In this document: piece after piece, positions 35,101-48,073 of the stretch
Numbering within the stretch: position 1 is the stretch's first letter
Layout of the letters: each line of letters begins with the position of its first letter
Source: Whitmania pigra
Lineage: Eukaryota > Annelida > Clitellata > Hirudinida > Haemopidae
Length of the DNA stretch: 64,000 nt
NCBI GenBank assembly: GCA_021613335.1
Contig: JAJTWR010000254.1
Coordinates: 1,716,001 to 1,780,000 of the forward strand
Reading direction: 5' to 3'
Notes under the pieces: model-generated
Database searches by the model: none
The model's input: only the letters and a program-made list of their open reading frames with translations
What the model was told of the DNA's origin: nothing
Program-made: the position numbers and the translations under genes

Positions 35101-38100
35101 CTCACAATAATAACAGTAATTGTAACTACTATGCTGCACTATGGGCAAAGTTAAATGTGTCTTGGTTTGTCAAGCCCTTCAACAGTTATCTCTCCAGATT
35201 GTCACTCCAAATGCCTTTCTCAAAGATAAGTGGAGATGACACATTGTAAATAACTGCTTCAATGGTGAATATTGTTCAATTAAGTGTAGAGTAAGAGTAG
35301 GTGAAAATTTTGGACTGTGGTTCAGTTCAACATTTCTCTAAACTGTGATGAGCAACATACTTGAAAACCTTATTCAAAGCTTAAGAGCTACTTAGAAAAG
35401 ACACAAAAACAATATCTTTAACATTTCCTAACTATCCAAATTTATTTGAATATACAAGGATTTCACAATTCTTTTATTTGCCAAAAAAGTTTCAGAATTT
35501 TTCATTTACCAACTTTTTATCACATTTATGAAATTATGTACATTTTTTTTAGATATTTATATATTCACATGAATTCATCTCAATTTATTGTGTTTATGAA
35601 TTTATTCTTCATATTTGCATTAAATTGCATGCTTATTTGACCAATTTTGTGAATGCAAATTAAGATGCATGAGCCCTAACAAACATAATGTATGTACACA
35701 TAAAAGTAAAAAGTAAAGAAATAGATATTCAGTCATTTAAACAAAAATGTTTATAAAAATAAAATATTGAAAAAGATTGTATCACATGGTGCTATATAAA
35801 TGAAGTTATAATTGTATCAGAGTTCATATTTTCAGTAATGTTATCAGGGTTTAAAAAGAGCATTTTTAAACATTTATATTTTGTCACTCACAAATTCAAC
35901 ATCAAGCCTATACAACCCATTCACAAGAGTTCTCTTTGAGCAGAGAAAAAAGTCATTTTCTGCTCATCACTTCTCCATGGTTTTGTCTTATCATCCACGA
36001 GTCGTCGACGTCTGGCCACGTTGCCTGACAGTTATTGACCTAATTCAATTCAACTTCATTGTTGAATTCACTGTTCACCAGCATTTGTGGCTTGTGTGGG
36101 TTATAACAATATGTTCTTTGAATAACAAGGTTATTTGAATGGAACAGGTCTATCTATTCAATCTTAAAGCTCTTTCTGGTTCTAATGCAGTATAAAGCCA
36201 ATGTGCAGGTGAAGCTTAGACCATGGTTGACTTCACCTAACACCAATAAATTAATTTTATACCAATATCCTCTGCTGTAGAATCTAGAAAAACTAGAAAT
36301 CAATGGCTAGCTCATAATAGCTAGCTAGTAACCAGACTATTACTTACAGCTTTCTTTTCAACCTTCATGAAGAAGGAAATTTTATTATCATGCTGTTCAT
36401 TATGTGGATGTGACAATTTTAGGCTTTTGCAACCTAACATGATTACATTCAGATAGTTGTAGTTACTCAACTAATGTGGTACATCCTAATCATGACTTAA
36501 ACTCCCTCTTCTGCTTGTTTGATTAAGGTAAGCAGAAAAAGATCAAAAGATCAGACAAGTAAAAATGTAATTACTAAATTAATCAATGCCCTTATGACTG
36601 GGTTAGAACAGTATGTTCAATGAATTGCAATAACCATAAAGCACCATTCAAAAAAGACCTCAGTTGATCTACTAAAAGGTATACATAAAATCTATAAACA
36701 TGGTGACAAAGTTATTTCTCCATCATCACATCCCAGTGATGAATAGGACTTTAATAAAATTCCATCCTCCTTACAAAGAAGGTGGTGGCACAGATTTGAA
36801 TCTCGTTGCAGCTATGTAACATAAGAGCGTCCTGGCCGAGTCACAGAAATCCATGGAAAAGTGACGGGTGCCAGTACTCACCACCAAAATTTGGCTTTTG
36901 TCCATCGCTTCCCTTGATTGATATACTTAAAAGTCAAATCTGATTTTTAGCAGGAATTTTCATCAAAAAATGAAAGCAGGTAAGACAACCACAGAATCAA
37001 AAACTTAAAAAATAAACAAAACCACCTCTCATAAATGTTGCTCAGTTAACCACCTCTCATTTCTAAAAGTCCAGTTTGGACTTAAATCCAAAATACTTCA
37101 ATTTTTTGATGAATATAAATTCCATTGTAGTTTTGGAGATTAGAATGATAATTCAATTCAGTATTAATAGTATTAACGGTAATGTACACGCATTAATGTG
37201 CATCATGTAATACCAGAACAGAAGAGTGAGAACAAATGTAAATAAATCACGCACCTCTGCTGCATAATGTAAAACCTTTGCCGCAGGATGAATCTGAAGT
37301 GAATGCACGGGACAAATTCGTGGAATACCCCATCCTCTATCGATGCTCCATTCCACTTCGAACATGTGGTCGGAAAAGTATTGTCCAAAAACTAACTTCT
37401 CGGGATCTGGCTTATCACGCTTGGTCTGAGCTATTTCTATTTGAAGATCAGAAAACTGCAAGAATTCCATTAAACAACCTTTATTAAATGGTGCAACCAA
37501 CAGTTTTTTTTTATTTCACAAACAGAAGGACGATATGCCATTCAGGTTAATAACAAAATATGATTTAATATAAAGCGCTTGGAATGAGACTAATATCAAG
37601 TTTGCAAGTAAATGTCAAAAATTTTGAAAAATCAACATCAATAACTATACATTTAAAACTACTGCAAATTGCAGAGCTAACAATATTAAGCGTTCCTTAC
37701 TGTCATGACTCGATTTGTAGAGAAACATTTCATTGTAATTTTCTTGCGACAACTTATCTTTAACTTATAACAGCGGCCCTTGTGGCCAGATAGGTAGATA
37801 TTTCAAACTTTTCAAGCAGATTGGAGTGGACAAGGCCACCCAAAAATATAACAAGTAGGTAATTAATTATGTTTAGAGACTAAGAAGTCAAAAATCCTGA
37901 GTCATTCATTTAGCCAGATTTATATTCAATGGCAGATGATTTAATTGCAAGATAAATATTAGTAAAGTGATGCTTAATTCATATTTAAAAATTTATCCTT
38001 CTAATTCTAGAAACCACAGTGTAAATGTAACTTGATAATCTTTTAATAAAAACATTTCAAGAACCCAATAACTTGATTGTCTATTAATGAAATCTCTTCT

Positions 38101-38484
38101 TTAGACAAGTAGTTTTTAGAGATCCAAGATTCTAATTGTCAAATAATCTGTTCAAATCTAAAAACCATTTCTTAAAATTCTTAGTCCATAGACATGAAGA
38201 TTACTTAAAGCAGATTTAGGTTTTGTGCTGAGTTAAAATTCTTCTAATCTTCAAATTTCATGTTTCAGTTTACCCTATTCTTGTTCACATTATTTGTCTG
38301 AATTCATATATGCTGATACAATATTTGATGAATAAGTTCTCACATCATTTAAGGAACTATGCTAAATTAAGTAATAAGAAGCAATGCATACTTTAAAGGT
38401 GGATGAGACATTTGAGTCAAATCTTTTAACTGTTTTCAAAACTTGACAAACCTTACGGAAGTGACTGAATAGTATTGTCTTCAT
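32133..38484 (-). CDS. BCAT: Branched-chain amino-acid aminotransferase
   Basis: Nine coding exons give 392 residues: 38484-38392, 37455-37255, 34510-34400, 34320-34201, 34137-33977, 33902-33760, 32910-32828, 32597-32529, 32330-32133. It is a PLP enzyme that moves the amino group of Leu/Ile/Val to 2-oxoglutarate. Landmarks: [55 protein letters not shown], the PLP-lysine region [51 protein letters not shown], and [13 protein letters not shown] with the redox CxxC. The first exon ([20 protein letters not shown]) is basic and looks like a mitochondrial presequence. A 5' non-coding exon is likely, with acceptor at 38493/38494 and donor GGTAAGTTTT at 39001. Introns range from 63 bp to about 2.7 kb. 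Confidence 0.95.
33262..33350 (+). repeat. tRNA-derived SINE (copy 4)
   Basis: In the BCAT intron between exons 6 and 7. GGTTGGCCAAATGGGTATGG (33266-33285), GCATGCAGCTATAATGGCA and the B-box-like GTGTTCAACACCC (from 33331) match the copies in the UCKL1 introns. Confidence 0.6.
34511..37254. other. Large BCAT intron 2: repeats only
   Basis: A 2.7-kb intron. It holds a short GC-richer block at about 34700-34900 of possible retroelement origin, a (TAA)n microsatellite at about 35001-35027, and a tract near 36780-36880 unlike the flanks. No alternative exon was recognised. Confidence 0.5.
35001..35027. repeat. (TAA)n microsatellite
   Basis: About nine consecutive TAA units inside the large BCAT intron. 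Confidence 0.9.
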
Positions 38485-39009
38485 AATATTAACCTAAAAA
38501 TAAAATCAGAATAAAAACAGAAATCCATTCTTGAAAGTTTTGCTTGTAAAAACTACATCTTCACAGTTTAACGGTTTAGTGCCTTAGCAATACCAAAACA
38601 TTAACGTTAAATCATTAAACCACATCGTTAACAGTTTAAGTAAATTCTTCAGAACCAAATAAATAATACGCAAAATTAATTATATTCAATTATTTTCCTC
38701 GTCCTTTAACTTGACGCGACTCGATCGCCATAAAGATTCATTATAAAACAAACGATTCGATTAAAGACTCGAACCTTTAGAGTGAAAACTGGCATCCTAC
38801 GTAGGATTAGTTTTATATAACAAGTAATTAGTTCATTATTACGGATATTAGGCCGAGAAGTGTAATCTAAGCCGCATGTGAGTAGGTAATAACCTCACTG
38901 ACACCAAATCAGACTAACTTACAGCTCTAAATACGAACATGATTATCTTGAATCCATCAAAATCATTGATCATCTGCAAATTTTAACAGAGAAAAACTTA
39001 CCAAAAATT

Positions 39010-39994
39010 CAAGGCTGGAAGCGTGGCCGGTACGAATTCTAAGACAGTAGGTGCGTGCTATTCTGACCCAATTACATGAAACATCAACCAATCAATACGA
39101 TCTGGGGCGATCCAAACTTAACGTGTCAAAAGCGGTTAGACTCTTTGCGCCTGATAATTTCTACACTTAACATTCATCAGGGAGGAACTGTTTTGTCACT
39201 TAAGGGATTTAACGTAATTGTTATTTTTTTAAATTTCATTATTTTCTAAGCTTTATTACAACTTTGAATAAATTTGGATTATCTAATTTGTGCGGAACAG
39301 AACTTAGTGAATAATTCAAACGAGTCCACAATATTAACTTCTTCTTCGTTGATACTTTAAAACTCACAGACTAACCAAATCCAACTTTAATTTGGATTTT
39401 GTATATATTCGTTTGGTGGGATGTTGCTTCAAGCTGGCTTGACGGGAGTTTGAAGACATTTGATATGGGCTAATTGTAGGTTTTTATACTAACAAAACAA
39501 ATTATTATTATACCATTATATCATAGAATACTTTATAAAACTCCCAAAACTTGTTCCAAAGGTTGGGATTGCTTGTGTTTAAATTTATTTTGATTTTTAT
39601 TGAACATGGATGTAAAGTGTTTTAAATGAGAAATTTTTAAAATACTTATAGATTACAGTAGTTTTTAATTGTAACATAATTAGTACCCTTTACAATTGTG
39701 GTGCACATTATATAGCATTTGGTGTAGCCAATTTTTTTTTGGCTTAGGTCGAGTTTCCTTGAGGTATTGAGGAGCTGTGTGATGAATTGAGGCTTATGCT
39801 AAGATTTGGACTGGAGTTTGAACAACATCCTTATTTTTAGTTAATGTCTTCTAAAATGCAACTCCCGATAGTAGAATCTCATTTGATGAAAAATTTAAAT
39901 ATTTAATAAATAAAAAAAAACATTGTAAGCTATTAACATTTAACAATTAAAGATCATCAAACTAATATTATTTAATTTATACAATCTATATAGA
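39010..39994. other. BCAT 5' flank / intergenic
   Basis: AT-rich with no gene recognised. The BCAT promoter should be near 39000-39300 on the minus strand, directly upstream of the putative 5' non-coding exon. Confidence 0.4.
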
Positions 39995-40354
39995 CAGTGG
40001 CGCAACTAGGGGGGTGCAACCCCCCCCCCCAGGCCTAGTAGGAGAGACCCTGCAATTTTTCCAAATCCGATGAGTTTTTTTTGGTGGGGTGGGTGGGTAA
40101 GGGGATTTAACTGGTTTGAAACTTTGAGACAGAAGATAGTCAAACTCATTAATAAATTATTAAAGATACAAAATAAGACTGCAGACAGAAGATAGTTAAA
40201 CTTATAATAATAATCTGTTCTATCTTTAATTCTTTATTAATTATAATTGGTAGTTTTGATTTGAACAGTTTCAAAAATTTTTCGATTGCGTCGGGCTTTC
40301 GTCCCTTTTCTAAACTTGAGCCCCCCCCAGCATTTTTCGCTGGTTGCGCCACTG
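39995..40354 (-). mobile_element. MITE derived from the hAT family at 21.8 kb
   Basis: Ends CAGTGGCGCAACTAGGGGGG and inverted GCTGGTTGCGCCACTG; flanks TATATAGA and AATATAGA are a target duplication with one mismatch. In reverse complement its first ~230 bp is nearly identical to the left end of the hAT element at 21797, and its other end matches that element's right terminus. It is therefore an internal-deletion derivative. A run of about ten C residues near 40020 marks the other end. Confidence 0.9.
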
Positions 40355-40364
40355 AATATAGAGT

Positions 40365-41940
40365 GGAACCCACTTACCTCGACCTCGTCAACCTTATTAA
40401 GTCGACGCTTTTGCAATAGAACCGCCAAATTTCGTCTTTGTCTTATCACTTTCTCATCGTTATGTCGATACTTTTGTGTCGCAAAAACTTAATATCTCGA
40501 GCACAAAAGAGGGTCAAATTCGACACTTTACATCAGCTACCTTCGACCCCTTGACTTTGAAGTGAACCGCCAAATTCTCACGATGTTGTAGCATTTGCTC
40601 CTCGGTTATGTTGATTCTTTTATTTCGCTGAACCCAATTTACTCTTGTTTATTTTGTCTGAGGAGTAACACGCTCTTCTAGCTATTCTGTTTATTTTTTT
40701 CGTTCTAAAAATATCTGGGAGTTTTAAAAGAAAATTAGATAATCAGGCAATAGAGACAAAGTATGAAATCATAATGCAGCTACAAAAAGCAACAAAACCA
40801 GCAGACCTTAGTCGTCATCATGGCATACCAGCAAAAACCATTTCAGGAAGGATGGAAAAAGAAAGCGTGATAAAGCAAATGTCCAAATTGTAGCAAATGC
40901 AGAGAAGTCTGTCTTTGATTCAGCAAGAAAAAATTTTTGAATGGCTGAGCACAAAGAGATCGACGATGCAGTGCTTCAATGGCTCATAAATTCGCGAGCA
41001 ACAAAACTTCCCGTCAATGGTCAGAAAGTACCAAGCAGAAAAAAGGAAGGTGGAACTAATCGTGGACAACCGTAGAGCTCATCCTGATGTTCCTGGTCTC
41101 AAGGCCATTAAGATTTTTTACCTCCCACTTAATACAACAAGTAAGCTCCAACAAATGGACCAAGGGATAATCAAGTGCTAGAGGAAAATGTTGATGCGCC
41201 AATACCTGTTCCATGATGAAAATAAGGCACATTACACCCCTTCCCTTTTAAATGCAATGAATTTCTTGAGATCAGATTGGAATGACGTGAAAAGGAAAAA
41301 ATCTCGAACTTCTGGAGGCACTGCATCATTCAGGCACATTGCCGTGCATCCGTAGAATTGGGGAAAATCAAGCCTTGCAGGTGCTATCTCGGAAGAGGAG
41401 GCACATGAGTTAGTCATCAATGTAGGAGAATTCCGAAATTACACAGACGTAGACAAAGACGTCGTCACTGATGGCGTGATCACCGATGAAGACATTGTAT
41501 CAAGAATACAGTCAGCACAGGCAAGCTTATCTGCATGATGTAATGACAAAGAAGATGAAGATTTGGAACCAATTCCCTCTGCCGGTGAGGCGATAGAAAT
41601 GATTCAGAAAATGCGATGGTATGGTTCCTTTGTATGAGATGAAATTGTTTTGAAATAATATTGAAGCACTAGCTTTTCAGAGTGTTAAACGGAAAAAGCA
41701 ACAAAGCTTCAGATTTTGTAAAGGAACTATATTAACCACGTTAAGTCTTCAATTTTCAAGGCTGTGTCAGAACAAAAAGACTCGCGAATTATGACACTGT
41801 AAATTAAAAAAAAAAGGACTATAACATTCACATTTTTTGGGTATTTCGGGAGCGATCTTTGTTTTTGAAATGTAGGAAAAAATAATTAGAAACGTTTGTT
41901 TCGTAAATCGACAGCGGTTCGCTGCCTATTGGTAAATCTC
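40365..41940 (+). mobile_element. pogo/Tigger DNA transposon, deleted and mutated
   Basis: Readable + strand pieces: a CENP-B/pogo N-terminal helix-turn-helix (KLDNQAIETKYEIIMQLQ, HHGIPAKTISGRMEKES) near 40725-40870, part of the second DNA-binding domain (DDAVLQWLINSRATKLPVNG) near 40960, then a jump to the DDE core (VDNRRAHPDVPGLKAIKIFY, LPLNTTSKLQQMDQGIIK) near 41055-41175 and a tail through about 41530. Stop codons interrupt it and the first part of the catalytic domain is missing. The left edge GTGGAACCCACTTACC and right edge GGTAAATCTCTACTG look like diverged terminal inverted repeats; exact ends are not certain. Confidence 0.82.
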
Positions 41941-41989
41941 TACTGTTGGTTTATACATGTCTTTTGTTGTTAGCAAACATGCATGTACA

Positions 41990-42200
41990 TATTGCTGTTA
42001 CCAACATCAAGGATGAGGCACTACCCCCAGGTGCTTATAGAAAGTGGCAAGAGGTCGGATTTGATGCTCGTATCCCCGTTGAAGGATGCCAACATTCTGG
42101 TGGAGCTGACAGGCTACAATACAGCAACGCGCTCAAAGCGGTTAAATATTCTGTCGATGGACCTGGATGCAGGTCCTGGAGAGACAGACCGATACCGGAC
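41990..42200 (+). pseudogene. R2/HERO endonuclease fragment
   Basis: Two overlapping + strand frames match the endonuclease at 22955-23494: RHYPQVLIESGKRSDLMLVS in one, RLQYSNALKAVKY in the next. The second catalytic motif survives in part (ANILVELTG). This is a third trace of that retrotransposon in the window, now joined to gypsy-type sequence. Confidence 0.82.
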
Positions 42201-42379
42201 AGACTGTGTTGTGGAATTACCAAGACGACGCCAAGACAGAGATCACATCTCGTTCGAGACAGAGACCATCTCCTGTCCACGAAGTTCAATCATTCTTCGT
42301 GTCAATGTGCAAGCTTGGATATGTTCAACAAACATCGTGGTGGAAAGAACTCCTCGTGGGTAAAACCAAGCTTAGGGCA

Positions 42380-44515
42380 AATTAGACACAGAGGCAGAGG
42401 CAGAGACATTTTATCACAGAATGTTTTCAGACACATGAAAGATCGTCCACCTCTTCGCACTACAAAAGCTGTACTCACGTCATTTAGTAACGACAAGGTA
42501 AACCCAGCAGGATTGGTCACCGTTCTCAACCAACATCGTGGAAGAAGTATTTTGACCGATTTTTTCGTGGTCAACCGCCAAGTACCTACAATCTTTGGCC
42601 TGCCAAGTTGTCTGGAGCTGAACCTGATAAGCAGGACACAGATGGCATCAAGGAAGACTTTAGAGGAATATCAAGATGTCTTCCAAGGATTGGGATGTTA
42701 TCCCAAAGAGCACCATGTTGTTGTTGATGCTTCCATCACACCCAAGATTCATCCTCCAAGACGTTTTCCATTGTCTCTCCAGCCAAAACTCAAGCAAAAG
42801 TTGGATCAGATGATTGAAGCAGGAGTCTTGGTCAAGCTTGATGAACCGACGGAATGGGTGAGCAGCTTGTTGCTGATTGAAAAGAAGGATGGATCTATCA
42901 GATTGTGTCTCGATCCAAGAGACCTTAATACCGCCATAAAAAAGGAACACTATGCTATTCCCACATGTGAGGATGTTATAGCACAACTCCATGGCATGAC
43001 TGTGTTCACTATCATTGATATGAAGGATGATTTTCATCAAATAAAGCTGGATGAAGAGAGTTCCAGGTTGTGTACGTTTAACAACCCATTTGGAAGATAT
43101 TCGTTTACTCGTCTCCCATTTGGCATAACTTCAGCACCCGAAGTTTTTTAGAAGAGAAACACTGATACATTCGGTGACATACCGAATGTCCGCATAGTCT
43201 TTGACGACCTTATTATCGCAGGGAGAAATGAGGCTTAGCACGATGAAACTTTGAGGAAAGTGTTGGAACGAGCACGACAGCACAACGTAAAATTCAATAA
43301 GTCGAAACTTCAGTACAAGGTACATCAAGTCCGATGCCTAGGTCACTTATTGTCGGAAAGGGGAGTCAGTACACATTCCAACAAAATCCAGGCAATAGAG
43401 AAGTTAAAAGCACAAACCAACAAGAAAGAACTTCATAGATTCTTAGGCATGGTGACTTACCTGTTAAAGTTCATTCCCAGTTTTTCATAAATGACAGATC
43501 CACTGAGAATGCTGATGAAAGAAGGCATGGCGTGGACCTGGGCAGCTCAACACAGAAAAGCATTTGAAGCATTGAAAGACAGCATATTAAGAGCACCCAC
43601 ATTGAGATTTTTTGATCCTAACAAGCAGATCACAATCCAGACTGACGCCTCTTCATCAGGATTAGGGTCTTGTCTTCTTCAAGAAGGACAACCGATAGCA
43701 TAGGCTTCAAGAGCTCTAACAAATGCAGAAACACACTATGCTCAAATTGAGAAGGATCTATTAGCAATAGTCTTTGCTTGTGAAAAGTTTTACCAATGAT
43801 GACACTGGTAATTTTATGGACAACTGACCATCATCCAGAGGGATCATCGCCCACTGGAAGCAATTTTTCGCAAGCCCATAGCAGCAAGTACTCCACGACT
43901 TCAGATAATGTTGCTCAGACTACTTAAGTTCAACCTCAAAGTGGTCTACACACCAGACAAGCTCATGCTTGTTGCAGACGCCTTGTCTAGAGCTTACCTT
44001 ACAATTCCCCAGACACCCTCAGAGGTTGAAGTTGAAGAAGACATTAATGTTACAATACATTCAGTGCTTCACAATATCCCAGTAAGTCTACTCATGCTAG
44101 ACGTCTTTAAGGAAGCAACCAGCGGTGATCCAGAGCTAACAAAGCTACGTCAAGCCTTGTTATGCTATGATGCTGAAGTAAAAAACCAACTTGTCAAACA
44201 ACTGCAGGGTTACCAGAATCTTCTTGCAGAAATCTACGAAGCTGAATATCTTATTCTACCTTGACCGGATAATAGTTCCTTCGAAACTCAGGCCTGATAT
44301 GCTTAGAAGGAATCACGAAGGTCATCTAGGGATTGCGGAATGCAAGGCAATGGCAAGGTCTGCACTATTTTGGCCAAATATGTCGCGAGACATTGAGCAA
44401 TTAGTGAAAAGGTGCAGCATCTGTAATAAATATAGGAACGAGCAACCTAAAGATCCTTTGATCCCACACCCCATTCCAGATCGACCTTGGGAAAAAGTTG
44501 GAGTTTAATGTTGTT
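42380..44515 (+). pseudogene. Ty3/gypsy LTR retrotransposon pol relic
   Basis: Protease-RT linker (FGLPSCLELNLISR), reverse transcriptase (SLLLIEKKDGSIRLCLDPRD, RLPFGITSAPEVF, VFDDLIIAG), RNase H (TIQTDASSSGLGSCLLQEG) and the HHCC zinc domain of integrase (HEGHLG..CSICNKY) are readable on the + strand. One frame serves from 41946 to about 44264 with in-frame stops, at 43149, near 43238 and 43488, 43700 and about 43796 among others, then a +1 shift at about 44264. The catalytic core of integrase and both LTRs are missing; the relic ends where a microsatellite begins. Not functional. Confidence 0.9.
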
Positions 44516-44559
44516 CGAGTCAATGTTGATAAGCGGTTTAATGAAATTTATCCAATAAT

Positions 44560-44946
<387 letters not shown>

Positions 44947-45035
44947 TAAGCAGTTTGGGCAATATCGCATTGATAAATTAATAATGAACTTGTACATGTA
45001 ATTGTTCATGACTCATCGGTGCTCCTAATTGTCTC

Positions 45036-45225
45036 CAGTGGCGAATCTTCAACCAATAAAAGGGGCACTTTGGCGTGGACACATTTACTAAAATTTTCAT
45101 CAATAAATGTAAATTATTGAAATAATTAAATAAGTTTTAGATTAAAATAGATTTAATTATTTTTTCTTATATTTTACAAATCACTGGGAGGGATGTACTC
45201 CCCCCGCTCCCCTAAATACGCCATT
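45036..45225. mobile_element. 190-bp hAT-type MITE
   Basis: Starts CAGTGGCGAATC and ends AATACGCCATT. The 8-bp duplication ATTGTCTC is exact at 45028-45035 and 45226-45233. No coding content. Confidence 0.85.
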
Positions 45226-45233
45226 ATTGTCTC

Positions 45234-46379
45234 GCGTCTAATGTAGGACTCTATTTGGTTCTAAGTACAATTTAATAATATGTTTTTATAAAACGCCATA
45301 AGCGTCATCGTCAGGGGCGCTCCTTCCTCGATTGCTGTGGGATTAGACGTGTCGTGAGGAGGTTAACCTTGAATAGACTAAATGACCCAGCGGCCTTGAG
45401 AATTGTCAATAGTTCATTCATGTTTGAGGAGCGGAGAACTTGAAGGACTTGGTTTCAAACCTGTTCTTTGGAATAGGAATGTTTAGAAAGTTTGAGGACT
45501 CCTATCGCGAACTTCCCGAACGAGAATACGGGGAGGGGGCATTGTCGAGGTAATGTGGCGTTCCGTTGCTGAGAGCCTTATGCTTATCCTTATAGCAGAG
45601 CTATCTTGAACATGATTTTATCAGCAACTGAGTGTTCTGAATGCTTCGATTGGTTCAGCATCCTCTCCGATCACCAGCCGAGCTATGTTTTGAATCCTCT
45701 GCAGCTTCCTGAGGAAAGCAAAGCAGTTGATGGATCAGAGAGTTACAATAGTCGAGCCTTGATAAAATGAGGCAACGGCAGAAAGTCGCAGTCCTATCAC
45801 TTGTAAAAAGGTGCCTGATGAGACGCAAAGCCCATAATTAGTACTTGCATGCTCGAACTATTGAGAAAACGTGCCTATCAAGGCAGGTGGTGCTGTCGAT
45901 AGCTTGATGCTATTCGATATTTGGATGCATGTGTTGGCAAGACTAATAGAGGCAGCAGCCTGCCAGTGGAGGGGCGACATTTTGAGGGAGTACGTAAAAA
46001 TTAAAAAAATTGAAAAATGGCCGCCCCTCTTCTCCAGTTTTTCTATGTATCCATTGAAGGATCAGATTTCAATTTGGCATTTGGTATCGATTGATGTACA
46101 ACATGTACCACAATGAGCCATCAATGAAAATCGCTTTATTAATTTTTTAAAAACTTTTCGTGAAATATTAAATAAAGTCAATTCGTTAGACATCAAAGAC
46201 CAGATTTTATATTTTATTCGTGAGCAGTCTGAAGCTTCCATCCATCTTGTATTTTTCGGAATCTTTGTGTGCTTTTTCAAAAGGCATCGTAATGAAGAGA
46301 GTGGAGGAAAGCGGCATGTTATTCCGAAGAAAGAGACAGTGCAATAGACGAATCCAAAAACCTCTGCTCTGAAATGGGG
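45234..46379. other. Repeat-like spacer, origin unclear
   Basis: The tract 45300-45860 is GC-richer than its surroundings and lacks long frames. It may be the 3' portion of a non-LTR element, but I cannot assign it. Nothing else is supported. Confidence 0.35.
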
Positions 46380-47370
46380 ATAAGCATGAAGCATCGACTC
46401 CGCAAAAAGAAACGAATGGATGTGAAGCTAACGCAGCGCTGAGATTTGACGCTGAGTTGAGACGGAAAATGCTGTGTATCATCGATAGGTTGAGTGAGGA
46501 AATATCTGGTAGATTTCAGCAAGTTCATGGATGTCACGTTTTTCCCTGGAAGTTCGTAACAGGTAGTATCGCTGCCACAACCAATACCCAGTCTCCACTC
46601 GAAACAAAGGAATTGGACAAAGTTTTATTAACACAATAAAAGTGTTACCTAGTTCAAACGCAGCAACAGCATCCTACAGCTCTTCTCGAGCTCCCTTTTA
46701 TATAGACCAGACTTTATTATTATTTAACAATTCATAGCAAAGTCTCATCGAATCAGAATTCGTGAATAGATGGCAGTCTAGAATTATACCATGCCTACAA
46801 GAAGATTAATCAAATAGTTCATAAACTAATAATGATAATCTCTGCTATAATGGAATAAAAACAATGATTAGCCTAAACAAATAATAATAATATCTAAACG
46901 CATTCGCGCGCAATGCATCAATCTGATTAGCTAATGTTGGAGCTGTCTGGTTGTCTTCAATTCAACCAGGTCTTGCAAACACATACTCCTTTTTCACACC
47001 GTGAGACCTGTTTGGTAGTCAGCCATAGAGAAAGGATAGTTCTGTGCAAAAACAAAGAGATTGAAGTATTTTGTGGAAGCTTCGGGAAACGATAAAATCG
47101 ATGGACCCTTTCAACTTTTGAACTTCTCTACAGAGATGCCACCCTGGGGATTCTGCTCTTCACATTGTGATTCTGTTGCGCATCTTCCTAACCCAGGCTA
47201 TTAGTGTTTCTAGCTGTGAGACCTCTTCCTCCGAACTTAAATTAATAAAAAACCACCTTCGATCATCGGTGAGCCGGGCACGACTCACAGGTTTGGCAGT
47301 CCTCTCTATGGAGAAGGAACTTGCCGATGGACTGAATTTTGAAGCGGTTATAAAAAAAACTTTGTGAAAA
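46380..47370 (+). mobile_element. hAT transposase relic, ZMYM1-like
   Basis: An earlier transposase segment is legible at about 46457-46640 (RRKMLCIIDRLSEEISGRF). Then LLYRDATLGILLFTL appears near 47120, and the C-terminal dimerisation region at about 47170-47365 (FLTQAISVSSCETSSSELKL, KNHLRSSVSRARLTGLAVLS). Intervening sequence is degraded. Termini and target duplication were not found. Confidence 0.75.
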
Positions 47371-47390
47371 GAAAAGCGCAGAAATTTTGT

Positions 47391-47680
47391 TTATAAGTTT
47401 TTTATTTGATTGTAATTCCATGAAAATAAATATTTGAGAGCTTTAGGACAGAACGCCACATTTTCTGAGTTCAGTTTCTTCTTGTGGAAAGGAATGAGCA
47501 TGTTGTGTTGGTCTCTCTCGGGATCAAAGTTGAACTTATCAGAGTCAATGCCACCAACACCTGAAGGCGTTGTTTTGTAAATAATGCTATTCCCGTCCTA
47601 TTCACTTGGTAATGAAGTCGTCATCGTCAAAATTAATCCCTTAGGACCAACCCTTGAGCGGACATAATTTTGTTTCTTAT
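47391..47680 (-). pseudogene. Unidentified coding relic
   Basis: One minus-strand frame reads VGPKGLILTMTTSLPSE, then a TAG, then IIYKTTPSGVGGIDSDKFNF and MLIPFHKKKLNSENVAFCPK, ending near 47391. Balanced residue use and the absence of stops after the TAG suggest former coding sequence. I do not recognise the family. It could be a last exon with a damaged upstream part or part of a mobile element. Confidence 0.4.
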
Positions 47681-48073
47681 ATTTATGTTGCAGATATATT
47701 TATTTCTGGTAAATCTATTGAATAATATTATGATGATAGACTTCTAAAGCATAACAAATTTAAAACAGATGATTAACACATTAAATTAAAATCAACTTTA
47801 TCTCTATGTGCCGTGACTTATAAATATCAATTTTATTATTTGAGCTTAATTTGTAATTTTATTTAAAATATTTTGAAATATTTCTGCGTTTTCTCTTATT
47901 TGTTACTAATAAGCTTTTAGCGCAGCATTGAATTAAGTTTCATTTGGTAGCCATGCTTATAAATGGTGGCGAGGTGTATTGAGACATTGCGGTATGTTGT
48001 GTAGTTTATTGCTGTAGTTTGGGAATTGAAACATATTTTACATTTTAATCGAGTTTGTATCAAATTGAAGATT
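47681..48073. other. 5' flank of mask/ANKHD1
   Basis: AT-rich; no feature beyond its position upstream of the start codon. The 5' untranslated region is presumed to begin here. Confidence 0.4.

Noticed and set aside
36780..36880. Possible fifth SINE copy in the BCAT intron
   Set aside because: Contains a GATTTGAATC-like box but does not align with the other four copies.
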